Assembly: GCA_915070235.1 (NCBI GenBank)
Contig: CAJZFM010000026.1
Coordinates: 1-13,813, forward strand
From: an uncultured Capnocytophaga sp.
GTDB taxonomy: Bacteria; Bacteroidota; Bacteroidia; Flavobacteriales; Flavobacteriaceae
Reading direction: 5' to 3'
Length of the DNA stretch: 13,813 nucleotides
The number at the start of each line of letters is the position of its first letter. Position 1 is the first letter of the stretch. Position numbers and translations under genes: made by a program. Below are positions 7,088 to 13,813 of this stretch, piece after piece. The notes under the pieces were generated by a model, which was not told the DNA's origin, did not search any database, and saw only the letters and a program-made list of their open reading frames with translations.

Positions 7088-8602
7088 ATGATTGTACTCT
7101 CTTTCCTCTTGTCCTATATAGCGCCCTTACTGCCTGGGGAATATATCCTCCCCTCCGAGCAGATCAATGTGATTGCCTTGGACACTACCGATGGGAAAAC
7201 CTCTTTCTATAGGCAGCAAGGAAAGACTTTTATTGCGTATGAGTTGGCATTTAGGACTGAAAAAAACTATACTGAACACAATGCGTTTAACCGACCTTAT
7301 AAGACCTATAGTGCTTTTTGGAAACCACAGAACAAACCTCTCTCCTTAAAAACAATTTCAAAGAACAAAATTCTTATCTATACCAAAGCTATTCGCCCTA
7401 CCTTGTATAGTGATTTTCAGGGGAAGGTATGGACCATCAAAACCGACAAATCAAACCTTACAGATATTTTTCGCTTCTTAAACCCCTCTACTATTGCCTG
7501 GCAAGCTCTAAGAGAAGGTAAGGAAAAAGGAGCCTTTAGCTATCAAATACCAACGGCTCAAGGCACAAAATCTTTTCTAAGCAATCCCACTATAAATATA
7601 AAGCGTGAATACTACCTGTATGACTTTGGTGTACTTACAATGGACTTTGGCGCTGGCAAAAGAGCCTATTTCTATTGTCCTCTGATAGAAAACCCTGATG
7701 TGGATAGAGATCCGCCTATCTATAGCTTTATTCCACTTGAGGAGCAAACCCTCACTTTCCCCTATTATGGCCGTTTGGAGGAGGTTGCTACGGAGGTTAA
7801 TTATTGCATTGATTTAGACCATAATCGCATCAATTCCTTTCTGAAAGTCTGTGAGGGAGGCAGGTGCAACCTTATCAATCACTTTGGACAAAAGTTACTC
7901 CCTAAGTCCTACCCTTATATATCTACAAATGACTATATCATCATAGCTGAAGATGGCAAGGATATAGACATCTATAACGGGTATCATCAAAAAATGAACG
8001 TAGGGACAGTGAAAGCTGCTCACTTCTATGACAAAGGAGTGGAAGTGCTTAACGAACATGGGGTCAATTATTACAATGTCTTTAGCCAAGCGGTAAAAGA
8101 ATTCCCCGATACTAATATCCCCATGTGTGGTACAGGAAGTTGGGACTATTCTCTTATAAAGTACAAGGATACAGGCTATAGCCTTGAAAGAACTTTTGGA
8201 GTTTATAAGCTCCTGCTTACTGACCGCTCCCCCAATGAGGAGGTACAAAAATTAGAAGCTATCAAAGGGAATGACAACACAGTTCAAGTCTATCTTTCTG
8301 TTGAGAAAAATGGCTGTAAAGGCCTTTATGTATACAACTTCACTGAAGGGAAAGATGAAAAAATTACAGGCTGTGAGCTGCTCCCTATAGCTTATGATGC
8401 GATATACTACCATGCTACTTTTAACCATCAGCCTTTCTTTTATATAGAGAAAAAGGGTAAAAAGGGGTTCTATCCTCCCCAAAAAGACCCTATCTATGAC
8501 CATTTAGAGCAAGTAAGCGCTTCTTTCTATCGCTTTGAAAGAGACGGAATAAAAGGCTACTTAGATGGCTCTTCTTTTAATGAGATAATGATTAATGATT
8601 AA
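7088..8602 (+). CDS. WG-like repeat protein with an N-terminal hydrophobic segment
   Basis: No specific function is recognised for this 504-residue protein. Residues 1-18 form a hydrophobic stretch that could be a signal peptide, though it lacks a basic start, so export is uncertain. The body resembles degenerate WG (beta-propeller-like) repeats: residues 260-280 (C-N-L-I-N-H-F-G-Q-K-L-L-P-K-S-Y) match the pattern 'gly-ile-asp..G..+IP..Y', with further copies near 410-440 (K-G-L-Y-V to L-L-P-I-A-Y-D), 455-473 and 484-494 (R-D-G-I-K-G-Y-L-D-G). A binding or scaffold role would fit the repeat type. A promoter lies directly upstream, and the SWIM gene follows after 12 bp, so the two probably form one transcript. 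The C-terminal residues I-M-I-N-D and the stop fall in short TTAATGA-type heptamers. Confidence 0.6.
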   Translation: MIVLSFLLSYIAPLLPGEYILPSEQINVIALDTTDGKTSFYRQQGKTFIAYELAFRTEKNYTEHNAFNRPYKTYSAFWKPQNKPLSLKTISKNKILIYTKAIRPTLYSDFQGKVWTIKTDKSNLTDIFRFLNPSTIAWQALREGKEKGAFSYQIPTAQGTKSFLSNPTINIKREYYLYDFGVLTMDFGAGKRAYFYCPLIENPDVDRDPPIYSFIPLEEQTLTFPYYGRLEEVATEVNYCIDLDHNRINSFLKVCEGGRCNLINHFGQKLLPKSYPYISTNDYIIIAEDGKDIDIYNGYHQKMNVGTVKAAHFYDKGVEVLNEHGVNYYNVFSQAVKEFPDTNIPMCGTGSWDYSLIKYKDTGYSLERTFGVYKLLLTDRSPNEEVQKLEAIKGNDNTVQVYLSVEKNGCKGLYVYNFTEGKDEKITGCELLPIAYDAIYYHATFNHQPFFYIEKKGKKGFYPPQKDPIYDHLEQVSASFYRFERDGIKGYLDGSSFNEIMIND

Positions 8603-8612
8603 TAACAATTAG
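8585..8612. repeat. Short heptamer run at the WG-like/SWIM junction
   Basis: ATAATGA, TTAATGA and TTAATAA run in 7-bp phase (8585-8605), followed by a looser unit, CAATTAG (8606-8612). They encode the C-terminus of the WG-like protein and include its TAA stop (8600-8602). Three units can arise by chance in AT-rich DNA, but the units match those at 13756-13813. Confidence 0.5.
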
Positions 8613-8614
8613 AA

Positions 8615-9970
8615 ATGAATGATTTTCAATACGCTTATCCGTTTGCCTCTGTGATAGAAGAGGGGGTGGCACACCAAAAGAATTTTATCTTTTCCCACTG
8701 CTCGGAACTGAAGGAAGACAATACAGTACCTTGCTTTTTTTGGGGTAATATCACCCAACCCTTTGTGGTGGCTAAGTGCTTGGCTACGCTGGCTAAAACA
8801 GTAGCTTCCCAATTCGCTATTGCCCCTGGGGTGTTGGCCAAGCTGCGCGACCCTATCATATCAGTAGGGAACCAACAGCTGCTTTTTGAGGCGTTTTCCT
8901 CCTGCAATAGTGTATATGCACGGGTATCGCTCCATAATGAGGTACTCGATGGGGAATTTATCAAAAGCGGCTGTACCAATATTGATTTCAATGATGCTAC
9001 TGTACGTGCTTTCAATGCCGTAACTGCCTCGGAGCAAATGATCTTGGGCGTGGGACAAAAACAAACCCACTTTATCACTGACAAGCATAAAACAGTAGAA
9101 AAGAAAGTAACCCTCCCCAACCGATGGATTAAGGGATTAGGCAATGTACAGGTGTATCTTTCAGAAATGGAAGTAGCCTATCGCCTGAATAAGGCCGAGG
9201 CTATACAGCTCTTCCGCTCCTTGCCCAAACAAGCGGTAAAGACCGATTATTACTTAGTCAAGCGGGGTGTCAGCTATGCCTTTGCCCCTACCCCTACTGC
9301 TGGAGCTATTAAGATAGGAGGCGCACACCGCCTGAACCTCTTGCAGGGCTTACTACTGCTTGCCGATAGCCTTTTTATCTACCGCAATCCTAATGAACAA
9401 ACAGTAGCTTTTGTGCTCAACTTCAAGGGGGTAGAGATGCTTTTCTTACTTTCGGACAATGTATATCGCGGTTTTTCAGGAGACGGACGCTATTTAGAAA
9501 ATATGATAGAGGATGTACCTATGGAGTGGCTGGTAGGTATCAACAACTTCTTCAAAACCAATGAGGTATTCTCCCCTACTATGGTTTCTATTGAGAACGA
9601 TATTAATTTGGGAACTATGAATACGCTGCAAGCCTCCTTGTCTAGTATAGGTCTATTGGGCTATAATCTTTTGGATAGGAATTATTTCTATCGCCGCTTG
9701 CCCTTCAAGCCAGAGCGCTTGGCAAGCCTCAATCCACGTTTGGAAAATGCTAAAAAGCTCACTAAGAATGACGAGGTACAGATCATAGAACAGCACGATG
9801 ATTTTGTCAAAGTCCACGTAAAAGGTACAGGAGGTGTTACCCATACGGTCATCATAGATGGCGACCATGCCCAATGTACCTGCAACTGGTATACCAATCA
9901 CCAGACAAACCGCGGTCTGTGCAAGCATATCTTAGCCACTAAGATGATTGTCAATGAGACAGTGAGCTAA
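8615..9970 (+). CDS. SWIM zinc-finger family protein (MoxR/vWA-associated type)
   Basis: This 451-residue cytosolic protein has a C-terminal SWIM zinc finger: C421-x-C423, then 12 residues, then C436-x-H438 (C-T-C-N-W-Y ... G-L-C-K-H-I-L-A). The rest resembles the SWIM proteins found with MoxR ATPase, vWA and DUF6493 genes, and more distantly E. coli YehQ. Shared features are C-F-F-W-G near 40-44, L-L-F-E-A-F-S-S-C-N-S-V-Y-A-R (89-103), T-N-I-D-F-N (121-126) and V-E-K-K-V-T-L-P-N-R-W-I-K-G (161-174). SWIM domains bind DNA or proteins; the role of this system is not settled. The gene follows the WG-like gene by 12 bp and is 4 bp from the convergent plsC stop. The ATG at 8615 fits that spacing. 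The usual partners are not next to it; a DUF6493-like gene lies 6.6 kb to the left. Confidence 0.85.
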   Translation: MNDFQYAYPFASVIEEGVAHQKNFIFSHCSELKEDNTVPCFFWGNITQPFVVAKCLATLAKTVASQFAIAPGVLAKLRDPIISVGNQQLLFEAFSSCNSVYARVSLHNEVLDGEFIKSGCTNIDFNDATVRAFNAVTASEQMILGVGQKQTHFITDKHKTVEKKVTLPNRWIKGLGNVQVYLSEMEVAYRLNKAEAIQLFRSLPKQAVKTDYYLVKRGVSYAFAPTPTAGAIKIGGAHRLNLLQGLLLLADSLFIYRNPNEQTVAFVLNFKGVEMLFLLSDNVYRGFSGDGRYLENMIEDVPMEWLVGINNFFKTNEVFSPTMVSIENDINLGTMNTLQASLSSIGLLGYNLLDRNYFYRRLPFKPERLASLNPRLENAKKLTKNDEVQIIEQHDDFVKVHVKGTGGVTHTVIIDGDHAQCTCNWYTNHQTNRGLCKHILATKMIVNETVS

Positions 9971-9974
9971 TTGG

Positions 9975-10715
9975 TTAATGAGTATTATTGGTTAGGCGTT
10001 CTAATATGAGGGTACGTACCTCTTCTCGTAGGGCATCTTTGTCCTCAAGGGTTTTGCCCTGCGTGTAGATAGGAGCTAATACATCTACCCTCATAACGCC
10101 CATACTACCTGCAAAGAAACGAAAAGGAAAGCGTTTTTTAGCATCGTAGAAGACCATAGGTACTATGGGAATTTGGCACTCTATAGCAATGCGAAAAGCC
10201 CCGTCCTTAAAGCTATCCAAGACGATCGACTCATCATCGGGAACACCCCCTTCGGGAAAAATACAAATGCTTAGCTTATCGGCTATACGCTCCTTAGCCT
10301 GAGAATAGACCTGCTTTCTACTCTGAGGGCTTTTCCTATCCACTAATATAGCCACTCGCCTGTAGAAGTAGCCAAACAAAGGCAAGGTAGCTAATTCCTT
10401 TTTCCCTACAAATACAAAAGGATTCTCACTGCAATAGAACATCAGCATAATATCCATCATACTACAATGATTGGCCACGAGCATATAGCTATTATGGTCA
10501 TTAGGCACCTTATATTCCCTTCTGATCTTGGGCAAAAAGCCCATGGCATAAAGGATAGGAGTTGCCCATAGGTGTCGCATAACCCAATACAAGGCGCGAT
10601 ACCACTGCCTATGTGCAGTAAGTAGGAACAAGAGAGGCAATAAGAGTACTATAAGAGTGGTTACCAATACATAAAACCATGCTCTCCAAAGCAGCCAAAA
10701 GAGGTATTTAAGCAT
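9975..10715 (-). CDS. plsC: 1-acyl-sn-glycerol-3-phosphate acyltransferase family protein (PlsC-like)
   Basis: This 246-residue membrane acyltransferase would transfer an acyl chain to a lysophospholipid such as lysophosphatidate. It has an N-terminal hydrophobic anchor (residues about 5-33). The catalytic N-H-C-S-M-M-D motif (H83, D88; H-x4-D) is intact. A K-K-E-L-A-T-L-P-L-F-G block follows (105-115), then the F-P-E-G-G motif (153-157; the last Gly replaces the common Thr/Ser) and the P-I-V-P-M-V block (183-188). All four family blocks are present and the length is normal. The start codon overlaps the stop of the upstream MFS gene (TAATG), implying translational coupling. It could be the housekeeping enzyme or a family member acting on other lysolipids; which one cannot be told here. 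The TAA stop lies in a TTAATGA unit. Confidence 0.88.
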   Translation of the reverse strand: MLKYLFWLLWRAWFYVLVTTLIVLLLPLLFLLTAHRQWYRALYWVMRHLWATPILYAMGFLPKIRREYKVPNDHNSYMLVANHCSMMDIMLMFYCSENPFVFVGKKELATLPLFGYFYRRVAILVDRKSPQSRKQVYSQAKERIADKLSICIFPEGGVPDDESIVLDSFKDGAFRIAIECQIPIVPMVFYDAKKRFPFRFFAGSMGVMRVDVLAPIYTQGKTLEDKDALREEVRTLILERLTNNTH

Positions 10716-10725
10716 TAGTGATTAG
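10714..10725. repeat. Heptamer vestige at the MFS/plsC overlap
   Basis: One TTAGTGA unit plus TTAG spans the end of the MFS gene and the first bases of plsC. Read on the minus strand, it encodes the last residues N-H, the TAA stop and the overlapping ATG start. The coupling element is therefore part of the repeat family, or looks like it by chance. Confidence 0.4.
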
Positions 10726-12172
10726 CAGACTTTTTTAAGTAACGGTTAAAGAGGTATATAAAAAAGGCGGTAAGTATCCCCATTACGAAGATTATATACC
10801 AAAACTTATTGGGGTGGTATGTGTCCCATAATAGGTTTGAAAGTTCCGTAGCAGAGAGGTGTAACTTCTCTTGGGCTTGTTCAAAGAATTCCTTTTTGTT
10901 GAGGCCTTCGGGTAAAGTGATCGCCCGTTTGTCCAATTCCATTTTAAGCAGAGAATGCTTATCTGACCACTTATCATATAAGTTTCCTGAGAAAAAACCT
11001 GTTATATAACTGCCCACTGCTATAGGTAAGAAATAGGTTCCTTGGTAGAGCGCTTCCTTTCCCTTAGGGGTAATTTTTGCTATAAAGGCAGAAATGGTAG
11101 GCCCTACGGCTATTTCTCCTATGGCAAAAATAGCTGTTCCCAATACTGTAAAAGTAACCTCCTTAAACATAAAAGTAAGGGTAACCCCTATGGTCATCAC
11201 TATAGTTCCACGAATCATGGCTGAGACCTGATCCATTTTCATAACGAAATAGGAGATAGACATCTGGGTTAGGATAATCATTATACAGTCTATATTGCCA
11301 AACCATTCTGCTTTTATCTGTCCGTTTTCAGTAAAAGTAGTTCCTAAAAAGGATATATTCCGATTAATCCAATCACTTTGCTTAGAAGAATCCACCCAAT
11401 CCTCTATAAAATTGGGCAAGGTATAGAACAATTGATTAAAAACCGTCCAAAATCCTACCATAAGAAGCAACAATATTGTTAGTTTCTTATCCTTGAGAGC
11501 GCCCACTATATTCTGCACAGAGCCTTTTATCTCGGTTAGTAAGGGGATATTGTACTTTCTTTCCGCTTTGGGTTCCTTATAGAAGAAAAGAATCACGATA
11601 AGATTAAAGACAATTACCACCATGGCCTGTATGAAAATCACCTTCCAACCCATAGTAGTACGCAGGTAGGACGACATAGCAGGCCCTAATAGACCTCCTA
11701 TATTACCCATCATATAGAAAAACCCAAACCCTAAGGTACTATTACCCTCATCGGTATGGCGTGCTATAATCCCTTGTACCACAGGACGAAAAAAGCTACA
11801 CCCCACGGAAGCCAAGAGAAAAGCAAAATAGGTATCCCAATAGCTACTGGCAACACTCATCAGATAATAGCCTCCTCCCATGATGACACAAGAGATAAGC
11901 AAAGAGAGTTTGTAGCCAATCCTATCGGCAATTACCCCAAAGAACAGTGGTAAGAGATATAGAATAGCGGTAATATGCGCCATAATATTTCCCTTTTGGG
12001 TATGGGTAAGACCTAAGCCCCCCTCATCGGTACCTGCAACTAAATAGAGGGCAAGCAGTGAAAAGATACTAAAATAAGCCCAACGCTCCGTTAGCTGTAG
12101 TAAATTCCCTACCCAAAAGGTAGAGGAAAAAGATTTGAGAGTTTGTGTATAAGATCTTTTTTGTTCAGCCAT
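10715..12172 (-). CDS. POT-like MFS transporter, downstream paralog
   Basis: This 485-residue inner-membrane protein has about twelve membrane helices. The first ATG is at 12172; a TTG codon directly before it (12175-12173) extends the frame but is a poorer start. Helix 1 has Q-L-T-E-R-W-A-Y-F-S, resembling the E-x-x-E-R-F-x-Y-Y motif of proton-coupled peptide transporters with Gln for the first Glu. Loop 2-3 has the MFS motif G-V-I-A-D-R-I-G-Y-K. A soluble insert of about 55-60 residues (I-T-L-P-E-G-L to P-N-K-F-W) precedes the last helix. It is a clear paralog of the gene at 12315-13751, sharing L-P-N-F-I-E-D-W-V-D-S-S and K-A-E-W-F-G-N. The substrate is unknown: peptides are the family default, and coupling to plsC would also fit a lipid-related substrate. 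Confidence 0.85.
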   Translation of the reverse strand: MAEQKRSYTQTLKSFSSTFWVGNLLQLTERWAYFSIFSLLALYLVAGTDEGGLGLTHTQKGNIMAHITAILYLLPLFFGVIADRIGYKLSLLISCVIMGGGYYLMSVASSYWDTYFAFLLASVGCSFFRPVVQGIIARHTDEGNSTLGFGFFYMMGNIGGLLGPAMSSYLRTTMGWKVIFIQAMVVIVFNLIVILFFYKEPKAERKYNIPLLTEIKGSVQNIVGALKDKKLTILLLLMVGFWTVFNQLFYTLPNFIEDWVDSSKQSDWINRNISFLGTTFTENGQIKAEWFGNIDCIMIILTQMSISYFVMKMDQVSAMIRGTIVMTIGVTLTFMFKEVTFTVLGTAIFAIGEIAVGPTISAFIAKITPKGKEALYQGTYFLPIAVGSYITGFFSGNLYDKWSDKHSLLKMELDKRAITLPEGLNKKEFFEQAQEKLHLSATELSNLLWDTYHPNKFWYIIFVMGILTAFFIYLFNRYLKKSANH

Positions 12173-12184
12173 CAAAATTAATGT

Positions 12185-12317
12185 TTAGTGATCAGGGGTT
12201 AGTGATTAGTGGTTAGGGGTTAGGGGTTAGTGATTAGTGGTTAGGGGTTAGTGGTTAGTGATTAGTGGTTAGTGGTTAGTGGTTAGTGATTAGTAACTGA
12301 CTACTGACCACTGACTA
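12185..12317. repeat. Heptamer tandem array between the two MFS genes
   Basis: Nineteen units in unbroken 7-bp phase. The first sixteen (12185-12296) are TTAGTGA, TTAGTGG or TTAGGGG, with one TCAGGGG and a final TTAGTAA. The last three (12297-12317) are CTGACTA, CTGACCA and CTGACTA, that is, inverted variants. The flip keeps the 7-bp phase and makes an imperfect inverted repeat (about 12278-12296 against 12297-12317). The TAG stop of the upstream MFS gene (12315-12317) is in the last unit. Unlike a CRISPR array, it has no spacers. Confidence 0.9.
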
Positions 12318-13751
12318 CTGTTTTTTCACGACAATTTTGTTATAGATAAAGACAGAAATAGCTGTAAAAGCTCCCATGGCCAGTGTTATATACCACATCT
12401 TATTGGGCTGATAGGTATTCCAGAGATAATCCGTAAGCTGAGTATGGGTCATTTGGAGTTTTTCTTGTGCTTGTTCAAAGAACTGTCGCTTACTCAAGCC
12501 CTCAGGAAGAGTTATCTGGCGAGAGGTAAGTTCCCGCTGAAGGAGAGAATACTTATCCGACCAAAGCTGGTAGAGGTCGCCTGTAACAAAGCCTATGAGG
12601 TAATTGGCCACTGCCACAGGTAAAAACAAGGTACCCTGATAGAGCGCTTCTTTTCCCTTGGGGGTGATCTGCGCCACATAGGCATAGAGGGTAGGGCCTG
12701 CCATCATTTCCCCAATAGCAAAAATTGCAGTACCTATAATGGTAAACCATACATTATTAAAAACGAAAGTAAGCACCACCCCAAGGGTTGCAATCACTGT
12801 ACCACGAATCATGGCATTGACCTGCTTCATTCGCATAATTATATAAGAGATAAGCACTTGGAAAATGATAATCATCACCGAGTCCAAATTGCCAAACCAT
12901 TCAGCCTTGACTTGTCCATTCTCGGTAAGGGTTGTCCCTAAGAAAGGAATATACTTATTAATCCAAGCACTCTGAGTGGAGGAATCCACCCAGTCCTCTA
13001 TAAAGTTGGGCAAGGTATAGAAAAGTTGGTTATAGACCAGCCAATACCCCACCATCAGAACCAAGAGAATGGACAATTTGGTGTCCTTGAGTGCCTCTAT
13101 GATATTGTGGAAAGAGCCTTTTATCTCGTCAAAGATAGGGACATTGTATTCCCTATTGACTTTTTTCTCCTTATAGAAAAAAAGTACTACTAAGAGATTG
13201 ACTAAGATCATCGCAGCCCCTTGTAGGAAGATAATACGCCAGCCCATAGTGGTACGTAGGTAGGAGGAGAATGCAGGGCCAAAGAAACCCCCTATGTTGG
13301 CTATTAGGTAAAAGAGACCAAAGCCCATGGTATTGGTCTTCTCATCGGTAGTGCGAGCAATAATCCCAGAGGCCACAGGCTTGAAGAAGCTCCCTCCCAT
13401 AGCAGCAAACAAAAACGCTAAATAGATTGCCCAATAGCTATCAACCGTACCCATGAGGTAATAGCCTACTCCTATAATCACAAAGGCAATTATAAGAGAG
13501 AGCTTGTAACCAATACGGTCGGCTATTACCCCAAAGAAAAGCGGTAGAAAGAACTGTATCGCTGTTACATTGGCCAATATGTTTCCTTTCTGTATATGGC
13601 TTAGTCCTAATCCCCCCTCATCAGTGGAGGCTACTAAGTAAAGACCCAAGAGGGAAAAAACACCAAACCATGCGCCACGCTCGATGATTTGTAAGAAATT
13701 TGCCACCCAAAAAGTAGGGTTGTAAGACTTAATGGTCTGTATGAAAGACAT
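12315..13751 (-). CDS. POT-like MFS transporter, upstream paralog
   Basis: This 478-residue inner-membrane transporter is predicted to have about twelve helices. Helix 1 carries Q-I-I-E-R-G-A-W-F-G (Gln21, Glu24, Arg25), again the POT motif with Gln for the first Glu. The MFS motif G-V-I-A-D-R-I-G-Y-K lies at 74-83, and the soluble insert before the last helix (I-T-L-P-E-G-L-S to P-N-K-M-W) matches that of the downstream paralog. The two proteins are colinear and similar throughout but with many substitutions, so this is an old tandem duplication and the substrates may differ. The start ATG follows an A-rich stretch (AAAAAAATG) with no Shine-Dalgarno sequence. The next gene begins 142 bp downstream, past the heptamer array. 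The promoter is probably beyond the right edge. Confidence 0.87.
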   Translation of the reverse strand: MSFIQTIKSYNPTFWVANFLQIIERGAWFGVFSLLGLYLVASTDEGGLGLSHIQKGNILANVTAIQFFLPLFFGVIADRIGYKLSLIIAFVIIGVGYYLMGTVDSYWAIYLAFLFAAMGGSFFKPVASGIIARTTDEKTNTMGFGLFYLIANIGGFFGPAFSSYLRTTMGWRIIFLQGAAMILVNLLVVLFFYKEKKVNREYNVPIFDEIKGSFHNIIEALKDTKLSILLVLMVGYWLVYNQLFYTLPNFIEDWVDSSTQSAWINKYIPFLGTTLTENGQVKAEWFGNLDSVMIIIFQVLISYIIMRMKQVNAMIRGTVIATLGVVLTFVFNNVWFTIIGTAIFAIGEMMAGPTLYAYVAQITPKGKEALYQGTLFLPVAVANYLIGFVTGDLYQLWSDKYSLLQRELTSRQITLPEGLSKRQFFEQAQEKLQMTHTQLTDYLWNTYQPNKMWYITLAMGAFTAISVFIYNKIVVKKQ

Positions 13752-13755
13752 TTTT

Positions 13756-13813
13756 TTAATTGTTAATTGTTAATTGTCAATTGTTAATGATTAGTGGTTA
13801 GTGATTAGTGATT
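13756..13813. repeat. Heptamer array running off the right edge
   Basis: Eight complete 7-bp units in phase: three TTAATTG, one TCAATTG, one TTAATGA, one TTAGTGG and two TTAGTGA, then TT at the window end. The order grades from the TTAATTG type into the TTAGTGA type through TTAATGA. It begins five bases upstream of the MFS start codon and occupies all the visible upstream region. Confidence 0.85.

Noticed and set aside
8635..9144. 169-codon minus-strand ORF opposite the SWIM gene
   Set aside because: It lies within conserved SWIM-family coding sequence and shows no protein family features.
12173..12175. TTG as the start of the downstream MFS gene
   Set aside because: An ATG follows immediately, and the paralog also begins with ATG at about the equivalent place.
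12173..12180. Minus-strand TAATTTTG as a promoter -7 box for the downstream MFS gene
   Set aside because: It fits TAnnTTTG but abuts the ATG at 12172, so transcription would start inside the gene.
12192..12247. Telomere-like TTAGGGG repeats or eukaryotic contamination; G-quadruplex
   Set aside because: Units are mixed with TTAGTGA/TTAGTGG and flanked by bacterial genes. Four GGGG runs exist (12195, 12216, 12223, 12244), but two of the loops are 17 nt, so a stable quadruplex is doubtful.
12185..12317. CRISPR array
   Set aside because: The repeat unit is 7 bp and contiguous, with no unique spacers and no cas genes nearby.

Overview
The window is from a Bacteroidota genome, most likely a flavobacterium and plausibly Capnocytophaga. 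The evidence is a SusC/SusD outer-membrane pair, TAnnTTTG-type promoters with an upstream TTG, starts without clear Shine-Dalgarno sequences, a lipoprotein with Lys-Asp close after its lipobox cysteine, and intergenic arrays of TTAGTGA-like heptamers. The genus is inferred from general impression only; no marker gene is present.

Layout, left to right. (1) Positions 3-2018 (+) hold the 3' part of a helical-repeat, DUF6493-like protein, cut by the window edge. (2) A heptamer array with an inverted-repeat core (2002-2092) separates it from a convergent SusC-SusD pair (6736 down to 2091, - strand). (3) An AT-rich 351-bp divergent region (6737-7087) carries one good promoter candidate per strand and two palindromes. 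(4) A rightward two-gene unit follows: a protein with degenerate WG-like repeats (7088-8602) and a SWIM zinc-finger protein (8615-9970). (5) A leftward cluster runs from the right edge back to 9975: two paralogous POT-like MFS transporters (13751-12315 and 12172-10715) and a PlsC-type acyltransferase that overlaps the second transporter by one base. A 133-bp heptamer array lies between the transporters and another begins upstream of the first.

Functionally, the SusCD pair is an outer-membrane importer without adjacent enzymes or a dedicated regulator, so its substrate cannot be read from the window. The SWIM protein and the DUF6493-like protein belong to families usually encoded together with a MoxR ATPase and a vWA protein; here the SusCD and WG-like genes lie between them. 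The MFS/PlsC coupling recalls the lysophospholipid transporter/acyltransferase pairing (LplT/Aas), but that is a hypothesis.

The most unusual signal is non-coding: a family of 7-bp units (TTAGTGA, TTAGTGG, TTAGGGG, TTAATTG, TTAATGA and reverse complements) in three arrays, as short vestiges at three further gene junctions, and inside the coding sequence of the first gene. Seven of the eight stop codons in the window fall inside such units.
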